Positions 44,001-54,408 of a stretch of DNA of 64,000 bases are shown here, piece by piece; the stretch's first letter is position 1; each line of letters starts with the position of its first letter. The stretch comes from Strigamia acuminata (Eukaryota > Arthropoda > Chilopoda > Geophilomorpha > Linotaeniidae): contig OX442319.1 of NCBI GenBank assembly GCA_949358305.1, positions 14,136,001 to 14,200,000 on the forward strand, read 5' to 3'. The position numbers and the translations under genes are program-made. The notes beneath the pieces were generated by a model that searched no databases, was not told the DNA's origin, and saw nothing but the letters and a program-made list of their open reading frames with translations.

Positions 44001-47000
44001 TGAGTAAATTCAAGAAATCTTGAGTAAATTCACAAAATGTTGAGTAAATTCAAGAAATGTTGAGTAAATTCAAGAAATTTTGAGTAAATTCAAGAAATCT
44101 TGAGTAAATTCAAGACATGTTGAGCAAATTCAAGAAATGTTGAGTAGATTCACGAAATGTTGAGTAGATTCACGAAATGTTGAGTAAATTCAAGAAATGT
44201 TGAGTAAATTCAAGAAATTTTGAGTAAATTCAAGAAATCTTGAGCAGATTTACGAAATGTTTAGTAGATTCACGAAATGTTGAGTAAATTCAAGAAATTT
44301 TGAGTAAATTCAAGAAATCTTGAGCAAATTCAAGAAATGTTGAGTAGATTCACGAAATGTTGAGTAGATTCACGAAATGTTGAGTAAATTCAAGAAATGT
44401 TGAGTAAATTCAAGAAATCTTGAGTAAATTCAAGAAATCTTGAGTAAATTCAAGAAATCTTGAGTAAATTCAAGAAATCTTGAGTAAATTCACAAAATGT
44501 TGAGTAAATTCAAGAAATGTTGAGTAAATTCAAGAAATTTTGAGTAAATTCAAGAAATCTTGAGTAAATTCAAGACATGTTGAGCAAATTCAAGAAATGT
44601 TGAGTAGATTCACGAAATGTTGAGTAGATTCGCGAAATGTTGAGTAGATTCGCGAAATGTTGAGTAAATTCAAGAAATGTTGAGTAAATTCAAGAAATTT
44701 TGAGTAAATTCAAGAAATCTTGAGCAGATTTACGAAATGTTTAGTAGATTCACGAAATGTTGAGTAAATTCAAGAAATTTTGAGTAAATTCAAGAAATCT
44801 TGAGCAAATTCAAGAAATGTTGAGTAGATTCACGAAATGTTGAGTAGATTCACGAAATGTTGAGTAAATTCAAGAAATGTTGAGTAAATTCAAGAAATTT
44901 TGAGTAAATTCAAGAAATCTTGAGTAAATTCAAGAAATGTTGAGCAAATTCAAGAAATGTTGAGTAGATTCAAGAAATGTTGAGTAAATTCAAGAAATGT
45001 TGAGTAAATTCAAGAAATGTTGAGTAGATTCACGAAATGTTGAGTAAATTCAAGAAATGTTGAGTAAATTCAAGAAATGTTGAGTAAATTCAAGAAATGT
45101 TGAGTAAATTCAAGAAATCTTGAGCAAATTCAAGACATGTTGAGTAAATTCAAGAAATGTTGAGTAAATACAAGAAATCTTGAGTAAATTCAAGAAATCT
45201 TGAGTAAATTCAAGAAATCTTGAGTAAATTCAAGAAATCTTGAGTAAATTCAAGAAATCTTGAGTAAATTCACAAAATGTTGAGTAAATTCAAGAAATGT
45301 TGAGTAAATTCAAGAAATTTTGAGTAAATTCAAGAAATCTTGAGTAAATTCAAGACATGTTGAGCAAATTCAAGAAATGTTGAGTAGATTCACGAAATGT
45401 TGAGTAGATTCACGAAATGTTGAGTAAATTCAAGAAATGTTGAGTAAATTCAAGAAATTTTGAGTAAATTCAAGAAATCTTGAGCAGATTTACGAAATGT
45501 TTAGTAGATTCACGAAATGTTGAGTAAATTCAAGAAATTTTGAGTAAATTCAAGAAATCTTGAGCAAATTCAAGAAATGTTGAGTAGATTCACGAAATGT
45601 TGAGTAGATTCACGAAATGTTGAGTAAATTCAAGAAATGTTGAGTAAATTCAAGAAATCTTGAGTAAATTCAAGAAATCTTGAGTAAATTCAAGAAATCT
45701 TGAGTAAATTCAAGAAATCTTGAGTAAATTCAAGAAATCTTGAGTAAATTCACAAAATGTTGAGTAAATTCAAGAAATGTTGAGTAAATTCAAGAAATTT
45801 TGAGTAAATTCAAGAAATCTTGAGTAAATTCAAGACATGTTGAGCAAATTCAAGAAATGTTGAGTAGATTCACGAAATGTTGAGTAAATTCAAGAAATGT
45901 TGAGTAAATTCAAGAAATGTTGAGTAAATTCAAGAAATGTTGAGTAAATTCAAGAAATCTTGAGCAAATTCAAGACATGTTGAGTAAATTCAAGAAATGT
46001 TGAGTAAATACAAGAAATCTTGAGTAAATTCAAGAAATCTTGAGTAAATTCAAGAAATCTTGAGTAAATTCAAGAAATCTTGAGTAAATTCAAGAAATCT
46101 TGAGTAAATTCACAAAATGTTGAGTAAATTCAAGAAATGTTGAGTAAATTCAAGAAATGTTGAGTAGATTCACGAAATGTTGAGTAAATTCAAGAAATGT
46201 TGAGTAAATTCAAGAAATGTTGAGTAAATTCAAGAAATGTTGAGTAAATTCAAGAAATCTTGAGCAAATTCAAGACATGTTGAGTAAATTCAAGAAATGT
46301 TGAGTAAATACAAGAAATCTTGAGTAAATTCAAGAAATCTTGAGTAAATTCAAGAAATCTTGAGTAAATTCAAGAAATCTTGAGTAAATTCAAGAAATCT
46401 TGAGTAAATTCACAAAATGTTGAGTAAATTCAAGAAATGTTGAGTAAATTCAAGAAATTTTGAGTAAATTCAAGAAATCTTGAGTAAATTCAAGACATGT
46501 TGAGCAAATTCAAGAAATGTTGAGTAGATTCACGAAATGTTGAGTAGATTCACGAAATGTTGAGTAAATTCAAGAAATGTTGAGTAAATTCAAGAAATTT
46601 TGAGTAAATTCAAGAAATCTTGAGCAGATTTACGAAATGTTTAGTAGATTCACGAAATGTTGAGTAAATTCAAGAAATTTTGAGTAAATTCAAGAAATCT
46701 TGAGCAAATTCAAGAAATGTTGAGTAGATTCACGAAATGTTGAGTAGATTCACGAAATGTTGAGTAAATTCAAGAAATGTTGAGTAAATTCAAGAAATCT
46801 TGAGTAAATTCAAGAAATCTTGAGTAAATTCAAGAAATCTTGAGTAAATTCAAGAAATCTTGAGTAAATTCAAGAAATCTTGAGTAAATTCACAAAATGT
46901 TGAGTAAATTCAAGAAATGTTGAGTAAATTCAAGAAATTTTGAGTAAATTCAAGAAATCTTGAGTAAATTCAAGACATGTTGAGCAAATTCAAGAAATGT

Positions 47001-50000
47001 TGAGTAGATTCACGAAATGTTGAGTAGATTCACGAAATGTTGAGTAAATTCAAGAAATGTTGAGTAAATTCAAGAAATTTTGAGTAAATTCAAGAAATCT
47101 TGAGCAGATTTACGAAATGTTTAGTAGATTCACGAAATGTTGAGTAAATTCAAGAAATTTTGAGTAAATTCAAGAAATCTTGAGTAAATTCAAGACATGT
47201 TGAGCAAATTCAAGAAATGTTGAGTAGATTCACGAAATGTTGAGTAGATTCGCGAAATGTTGAGTAAATTCAAGAAATGTTGAGTAAATTCAAGAAATTT
47301 TGAGTAAATTCAAGAAATCTTGAGCAGATTTACGAAATGTTTAGTAGATTCACGAAATGTTGAGTAAATTCAAGAAATTTTGAGTAAATTCAAGAAATCT
47401 TGAGCAAATTCAAGAAATGTTGAGTAGATTCACGAAATGTTGAGTAGATTCACGAAATGTTGAGTAAATTCAAGAAATGTTGAGTAAATTTAAGAAATTT
47501 TGAGTAAATTCAAGAAATCTTGAGTAAATTCAAGAAATGTTGAGCAAATTCAAGAAATGTTGAGTAGATTCAAGAAATGTTGAGTAAATTCAAGAAATGT
47601 TGAGTAAATTCAAGAAATGTTGAGTAGATTCACGAAATGTTGAGTAAATTCAAGAAATGTTGAGTAAATTCAAGAAATGTTGAGTAAATTCAAGAAATGT
47701 TGAGTAAATTCAAGAAATCTTGAGCAAATTCAAGACATGTTGAGTAAATTCAAGAAATGTTGAGTAAATACAAGAAATCTTGAGTAAATTCAAGAAATCT
47801 TGAGTAAATTCAAGAAATCTTGAGTAAATTCAAGAAATCTTGAGTAAATTCAAGAAATCTTGAGTAAATTCACAAAATGTTGAGTAAATTCAAGAAATGT
47901 TGAGTAAATTCAAGAAATTTTGAGTAAATTCAAGAAATCTTGAGTAAATTCAAGACATGTTGAGCAAATTCAAGAAATGTTGAGTAGATTCACGAAATGT
48001 TGAGTAGATTCACGAAATGTTGAGTAAATTCAAGAAATGTTGAGTAAATTCAAGAAATTTTGAGTAAATTCAAGAAATCTTGAGCAGATTTACGAAATGT
48101 TTAGTAGATTCACGAAATGTTGAGTAAATTCAAGAAATTTTGAGTAAATTCAAGAAATCTTGAGCAAATTCAAGAAATGTTGAGTAGATTCACGAAATGT
48201 TGAGTAGATTCACGAAATGTTGAGTAAATTCAAGAAATGTTGAGTAAATTCAAGAAATCTTGAGTAAATTCAAGAAATCTTGAGTAAATTCAAGAAATCT
48301 TGAGTAAATTCAAGAAATCTTGAGTAAATTCAAGAAATCTTGAGTAAATTCACAAAATGTTGAGTAAATTCAAGAAATGTTGAGTAAATTCAAGAAATTT
48401 TGAGTAAATTCAAGAAATCTTGAGTAAATTCAAGACATGTTGAGCAAATTCAAGAAATGTTGAGTAGATTCACGAAATGTTGAGTAGATTCACGAAATGT
48501 TGAGTAAATTCAAGAAATGTTGAGTAAATTCAAGAAATTTTGAGTAAATTCAAGAAATCTTGAGCAGATTTACGAAATGTTTAGTAGATTCACGAAATGT
48601 TGAGTAAATTCAAGAAATTTTGAGTAAATTCAAGAAATCTTGAGCAAATTCAAGAAATGTTGAGTAGATTCACGAAATGTTGAGTAGATTCACGAAATGT
48701 TGAGTAAATTCAAGAAATGTTGAGTAAATTCAAGAAATTTTGAGTAAATTCAAGAAATCTTGAGTAAATTCAAGAAATGTTGAGCAAATTCAAGAAATGT
48801 TGAGTAGATTCAAGAAATGTTGAGTAAATTCAAGAAATGTTGAGTAAATTCAAGAAATGTTGAGTAAATTCAAGAGATATTAAGCAAATTCAAGAATTAA
48901 ATTTAAAATACTTGATGAAATTTGTCGCAGGTTTGCATTCCGAATGCTCAGATGATTGCCACTTGCAGCACGGACGAAACGATTCGATTTTACGACGTCA
49001 TCAACGCCAACATGGACTTACTCATCTCGATCACTACCCTGGAATCGGTGGCCACTTGTCTCAGTTTCTGGTTCGATCCGTTCGACTTGGAACACAGCGT
49101 TCTGGTCTTCGGCGACACCTTGGGCCGAGTGACTTACCTGGATTTCGACAAATCCGTCTCGCAAAGACTCTTCGGTCTGCAAACCGGATACGGCGAGAGG
49201 AAACTCAAACTGAGCGATTTATTGAAAAAACAAATAAAACACATCACTGGCATACAATACAACAGGTTGCACGACGAATGGGTCCGCCAAGTATGTACCT
49301 AGAACCAGCAAAGATGTCAAGAAACGATTAATTAATTTCCCTTCGTTAGGTTAAATATGCGTCGGGTTTGAAATCCATTCTGTCGTGCTCGGTGAGCTCG
49401 ACCATTTCCATGATCGTTTGCGGCACTTTCTTTGATCTGGGCAATAAGATATTTGTCGTGCAGAAAGGGATCAGCAGTTTTGACTATAGTATTGCGCACA
49501 ATGTTATCATAACTGGAAGTATCGACCGATGTTTGAGGATTTGGAATCCCTATTTAAACAAGAAACCTGTGGCTACGTTGAGCGGGCACAACGCACCGGT
49601 GATGCATGTCATCATTATTAACGACAAATTTCAAGCAATATCTATATCCGAAGACAAATGCATCAAAGTACCGCGTAGAAATAAATACGAAAGCTAAGTT
49701 CACGTGTGAACTTGGCTTTATCTTCTCAGAGAATCCATTAAATCTCGTTGGTCAGTGGACATCATGAGAAAAAAATTGCTGATAACTTGCCAATGAGAAT
49801 TAGTGCATTCTGTGGGTGAGAAAATGTTGAGATTAATCAATTTGTAAATGTAATTTGCAACAGGTGTGGGATTTGAAAGAATTAACATGCATCCAAACAA
49901 TTTACGACAGATTTTTGAAATGGGGAAGCTACGGTATTACAGCCGCCGTGCACGATTCTGCTCACAGACTTCTGCTGCTAGGATCCATGAAGATGATTAC

Positions 50001-53000
50001 GATCGAACAAATATGGCAGCGAGAAAGTAAGACCAACGCAATAAGGCTTATTTTTGTTTGAATAATTAACATTTGAAAACGTTTAGGTACCGACAAAACT
50101 ATATTTACATCGCATTCGAACGCTTTGCTGGGTGTAGAATACAGCAGAATTTATGGTTATGTCGTTTCCGCCAGCGATACTGGTTCAATAAGCTTCTGGG
50201 ATTTGGAGACGGGAAAAAAAGTGGTTCATGTAATGAATCACCATCACCGTATTTATTCAAAACAGCCGCAACTTGGCTCTTAATTGAGGGCGGCTCTTAT
50301 TCGTTCGCAGCCCTAGTTAAAGATTGTTGATGCGCATTGCAGATATCGAAGGCACATTCGGCGCACGTGGATGGAGCGGATGTTTCCATGGCCATCACCG
50401 CGATGACGTTGGACGAAAATGGACGGCGATTGATCACGGCCGGAGGAGATGGACGATTGAAAATGTGGTCGATGAATAACGGAAGCTTCATTAAGTCGAT
50501 CAATCTACCCGAAGGCAAGGACATCAACTCCATACTTGCCTGCAAGAAACGGATCTACTTCGGTGGTTGGACCAAACGGGTTTATGTGTGCAACGATGAG
50601 ATGCATTTGGATACAATGAGAGTATGTTATTCGAGAAATTGTGGAAGAGAAATGTGAATAATTGTATTATTGAATGTTGAAGACGTGGCCCCTTCATCAC
50701 AACGACGACATAATGGATATTTGCTACGTGGTTCCTAATCACATCGCGACTGCATCGTGGGATGGAAAAATTATGATTTGGGCGCTCGAGTCGGGGCAAC
50801 ATTTGTCCGTGTGCTCTATGCAACATCAGTATGTCTTTAACTTCATGCCCCATTTGAAAACTATGGCCCAATCGCAAATTATGGGATGCCATACTATGGA
50901 TATTGCCAGCTGGGCATCCGGATTGCATAACGAACACGTGTACAACAAAGTTGAAAGTTGAGGTGGATTTTCATGCACGCGTTACTGCATAATTAGTTAC
51001 CACCCAGGGGGTCTAAAAATGCCAAATATTGCGTCGCGTAATTTATGGATGGCCCCTAAGTGGCCTACGATGTCAGGACGGCTCAATGCGACAGCAGATG
51101 CTATTAAAGTCATTAAAATGCGTGTATGGAAATTCACCCGTAAGCTTTTCTTTTTGTAAGGGCTAAGAGGTGGTAATTTGTGCGTTTTAACAGTGAAAAA
51201 TCTGATCGCGTTTTGACAAAGAAAGTTCGAAAAAGGCCTTTGACAACATCTGCACAAACGAATTTGTCTCTAGACGTTTCATTCCCCGCTTTGAATTGCA
51301 TGGTGACATTGCTCACAAGAAATGAGAGACCCTCCGTAGGGAATGTACTTGTTGGTGATGTGGATGGTTTTGTCCAGGTGATTACAATCAAGGTTTGGTT
51401 TAGAAATTTATATTATCAAGAAAACATTCTATTTGTTGCAGGTGTGGTCCGTTGCTCGCACTGGTGGCTTACTTTGTTTGTTTGGCAATGTAAGTGTGTT
51501 TGAGCATTACACATCTTGCATGACGACTGACGATGAGAATAAATACTTGTTTACGGGTAATTTGATAATGTGATAGAATTAAAGGTTGCCAGTGCTGGAA
51601 TGTCAAATGGGCTGAGTAGGCACCGCAATAACGGATCAAAATAAGATTTAATAATGTGATTTAAAGAGAATTATCTTGAGGATATCGAGTTGGAGTTTGC
51701 TAATGGAATGGTTCAATTCAAGTATTTCATATTACAGTCAGGACCAGATTTACGTTCAGTAAAATAAGCATTTGCATTTGGGCCAGAAATTTGAGTTTTC
51801 TCGATATTTGGAAAGGTTATTATTAAAATTTTGGTTAAATTATAGAAATTTGGGTCAATTTTTTACATTTTGGAAATCTAAAATTGCTTTTTAAGCTTAT
51901 TTTGGTTCAATTCTCATTGAAAAAAATATTTAATATTCATGCTGGTTAAAGCGTGGTTTTTTTACCAGCAGTCTGGTCAAATTCGAGTTATATAAAAATT
52001 GCTATTACTACTACTGATTACTAGTGCGCTATATTTTAACAGGAGATACCTACGGATTTATTCGAGTTTGGTACATAAAAAATTTCTATTCTGGAGAGGC
52101 ACAATTGTCCAGCGGAACGCGTAGCCAAGACATTAAGCCATTTCCTTTCTCCAAGAAAAACTTGCAGCCAGCTCACGACAGAGTGATGAACGAGTTAAGA
52201 AATCTTCAGCCAAAGCCACATCTACAATTTATACGCACGGAATATCCGCAGCTTATTAGTTCATACCGTGGTCACCTAAAAACAATTGTGCAGGTACAGT
52301 ACAGTACAGTATGCAATTGATTAGCTGCAACATGCTCACAATATTTCTATACATTTCTATTTACATTCAGATATCACTTATTGAAAATAAAAAGTTAACT
52401 CTGACTGCCTGCAAGGACAGGTCAGTTCGAATCTGGACCTACTCCGGAGCCTATTTAAGAACGCTGGGCGATACTAGGGAGTGGAGTTTGAAGTCTACGC
52501 TAGCTCAACCTGTTAGACCGATGGATCGCAAAGTACCTCCTGATATTACCAAAGTTGTATCTGGTCCAACATTGCAAGTAAATTATCTTCTCCCCACTCG
52601 GGGTGGTCAGAATTGCGTTTAAAGATCTAAGTTTGAATTAGAATATGGTGTACTCTGAACCGACATAATGTTGTCCTATTTCACTGGTGTAGTGGCACAA
52701 AAAAGTAGCACAAAACATCAGAATTGTAATCGAACTCCAGACATTGTGCTGGATTACCAACACTTGTTTCATTGTCAAAGGTGATACTTTGACACAGAAC
52801 TACTTTTCCGCGTAGTAGAGCACAGTCCACAGTTAGGCGGGAAATAGGACAACGTTTTGTCGGTTCAGAGTATAGAGTGACGATTATCCAAACTGATCGG
52901 GATCGGGAAGCATGGATGTTCAGAAAACTGATTGGTTCGCTTAATTGGTGATTAGGTTTATACACATACTGAATTGTATATAAAATTCTATCACTGACGT

Positions 53001-53569
53001 TCGGATAAGAAGCTCTACTGTACATTGAAACGAACAGAATTTGCTCGAAACCTAAATTCTTGTTTTGGTTAGGTTATATTGCAAGGCTTGAGTCCTCAGT
53101 GGTACAGACTACGTGAAGTCATCTTACGGACATATGTTAAATCGCTAGGAAGAAAGAAGGCGTCACTGGTACTACAGTCAGGGTCAGAAGAAACCACCGC
53201 AACTTGTGCGTATGCTACCACTCCTGCAGCTCCTGCATCTTCTCAAGCTCTTGCAGCTCCTGCGCCTTACGACAGGAAAAAAACGACCACATTTGACTCT
53301 GACCGGATGCAAGAGCAAGAGTTAGTCTTTTGGAAAATGGGCGCTCCTCTTGGAAATAATTTCGTGTGTAAACAAGTGAAAAGGCAGAAGCCACCATTAC
53401 CGGCCAAAGCAAATATTTATAAAGAAGTAAATAAGATTGAGATATTTATATTATCTAAAGTTGGCAACGCAAAAAGAAATACTGGAAATCCAGATTGTTT
53501 TCCACTCACTTCCCAAAGATCCAGAAGTGCAACTTGGAACAGACGTTCTATAGGGTGTCCCAAAATTAA
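41083..53569 (+). CDS. EF-hand/WD40-repeat protein, WDR49/WDY-like
   Basis: Exons: 41083-41096, 41172-41310, 41374-41574, 41642-41854, 48931-49290, 49350-49667, 49864-50026, 50087-50229, 50343-50621, 50683-50828, 51194-51377, 51442-51556, 52043-52293, 52371-52577, 53073-53426, 53477-53569; all phases agree, about 1059 aa. The N-terminus has one EF-hand (KIDTRSSGQIDWNGF, about 72-86). WD40 repeats follow, ending RYVTASKDGVIAVWS, STDETIRFYD, GSIDRCLRIWN, SASDTGSISFWD, AGGDGRLKMWS, ATASWDGKIMIWA, VGDVDGFVQVWS, TGDTYGFIRVWY and ACKDRSVRIWT. An EF-hand plus WD array of this length is the WDR49/WDR64/Drosophila WDY group, linked to cilia and sperm flagella. Intron 4 (41855-48930) is nearly all satellite. 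The last exon now ends at a TAA inside a mariner-type insertion (53551-53959); its acceptor is AT-rich and could instead be at 53461. Confidence 0.82.
42119..48896. repeat. 20-bp satellite array, about 339 copies, inside an intron
   Basis: Uninterrupted tandem array with unit TGAGTAAATTCAAGAAATGT and a few recurring variants (CT, TT or GT at the end; GTAGATTCACG; GCAGATTTACG; GTAAATTCACAAA; GTAAATACAAG). Every step seen is 20 bp. The marker variant TGAGTAAATACAAGAAATCT recurs at 42341, 43081, 43921, 45161, 46001, 46301 and 47761, giving spacings of 740, 840, 1240, 840, 300 and 1460 bp, and long runs of variant order are repeated: a higher-order structure. The array fills the fourth intron of the WD40 gene; degenerate units mark both edges. 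Most units contain TTCAAGAA or TTCACGAA. Confidence 0.98.
50246..50310. mobile_element. Broken piece of MITE family 2
   Basis: CACCGTATTTATTCAAAACA at the left and GGGCGGCTCTTATTCG at the right resemble the termini of 36975-37137. It lies in the WD40 gene's intron between 50229 and 50343. Confidence 0.45.
52649..52874. repeat. Fold-back element in the WD40 gene
   Basis: Arms of about 33 bp (TACTCTGAACCGACATAATG then TTGTCCTATTTC, 52651-52682) match the reverse complement of 52841-52873 with few mismatches, around a loop of about 158 bp. It lies in the intron between 52577 and 53073. It is a possible MITE or an RNA hairpin source. Confidence 0.7.
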
Positions 53570-53959
53570 CGCAAGATTTGAATTTGCTGCCGGAATTGGC
53601 CCCCTAAATCGTGTGATTTAACACCATTAGATTTCTTTTTATGGGGTTATTTGAATTTAAAGGTCTATGTAAACAAGCTCACAACCACCCGTGCATTACA
53701 ATTCTGATCATCGAAACGAGAGAGTACACCAGGAAATGTCTCTTGCAGTAATTGAATTGTTACATGACGTTGTATCGAGTAACGCTCCATGTTTACCAAC
53801 CCTAAACACGACGTTGTATCGTGTAACACTCCATTTACACTAAGCCTAAACCTAACCCTAAACTCTTAGCTGTCAATTTGTTGTTGTTTCAGGGTTGCCA
53901 ACAATTTACTGCACAAATGGTGGCAAATTCAAATCTTGCGTCAATTTTGGGACACCCTT
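53551..53959 (+). mobile_element. Mariner-type miniature element inside the last exon
   Basis: Terminal repeats TAGGGTGTCCCAAAATTAAC and, reading inward from the right end, AAGGGTGTCCCAAAATTGAC, both followed by GCAAGATTTGAATTTGC. TA duplicates lie at 53549-53550 and 53960-53961. Inside, near 53607-53705, a frame reads CDLTPLDFFLWGYLNLKVY, the conserved C-terminal block of mariner-family transposases that carries the third catalytic Asp. The rest of the transposase is deleted. It interrupts a WD40-gene exon whose frame continues on the far side. Confidence 0.88.
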
Positions 53960-54261
53960 TATGACCAGTTCTTCGCGGAACAGTAACGTGAACAGTAGCA
54001 CGACCGTAGACGTGCTGCAATGCAACACATGCACGGTCCGACAACCGTTCACGTGTGCACCGAGTTGAAAGCGACCTGAAGCCACATGGTCTCTTGACTA
54101 TGCGGTCATCAGTTGATCTTGGATTTGGCTGCAACAATGCAAACCAAGCATGGGAAACACTTGTGGGAACTTACCTCTAGAATTTGCAGTATTTCTGTTT
54201 GCAGTATGTGTTATTGCGCTGTACTGTACACTGCTAAAGATGAGTGCTTTGACTATTGCAG

Positions 54262-54408
54262 ATGAATTGTGTGTACGCTTTCCTGGAGGCTCAGGCATTG
54301 GGTCCGATAAGTTTGGAGCCGCTTTTTAAATATTTGGACACGCACCGGTATGCAGCACGACTAAAAATGTCTAAGTATGAGCATATTAAAACTCTGGGGT
54401 TATTTTAA
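54262..54408 (+). CDS. Possible terminal exon, 48 codons
   Basis: Follows a good acceptor (GACTATTGCAG) and reads MNCVYAFLEAQALGPISLEP and on to TAA; AATAAA signals lie near 54500. It could be a downstream alternative 3' exon of the WD40 gene, but no donor upstream gives a matching phase. Function unknown. Confidence 0.25.
   Translation: MNCVYAFLEAQALGPISLEPLFKYLDTHRYAARLKMSKYEHIKTLGLF

Noticed and set aside
42119-48896. CRISPR-like array
   Set aside because: Units are head-to-tail without spacers and the context is a eukaryotic intron; it is a satellite.
52681-53025. Minus-strand frame of 114 codons
   Set aside because: It overlaps the fold-back arms in an intron, has no motif, and the plus-strand gene explains the region.
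53815-53865. Telomere-like CCTAA words
   Set aside because: Only a few imperfect units (CCTAAACCTAACCCTAAA) inside a transposon; no array.
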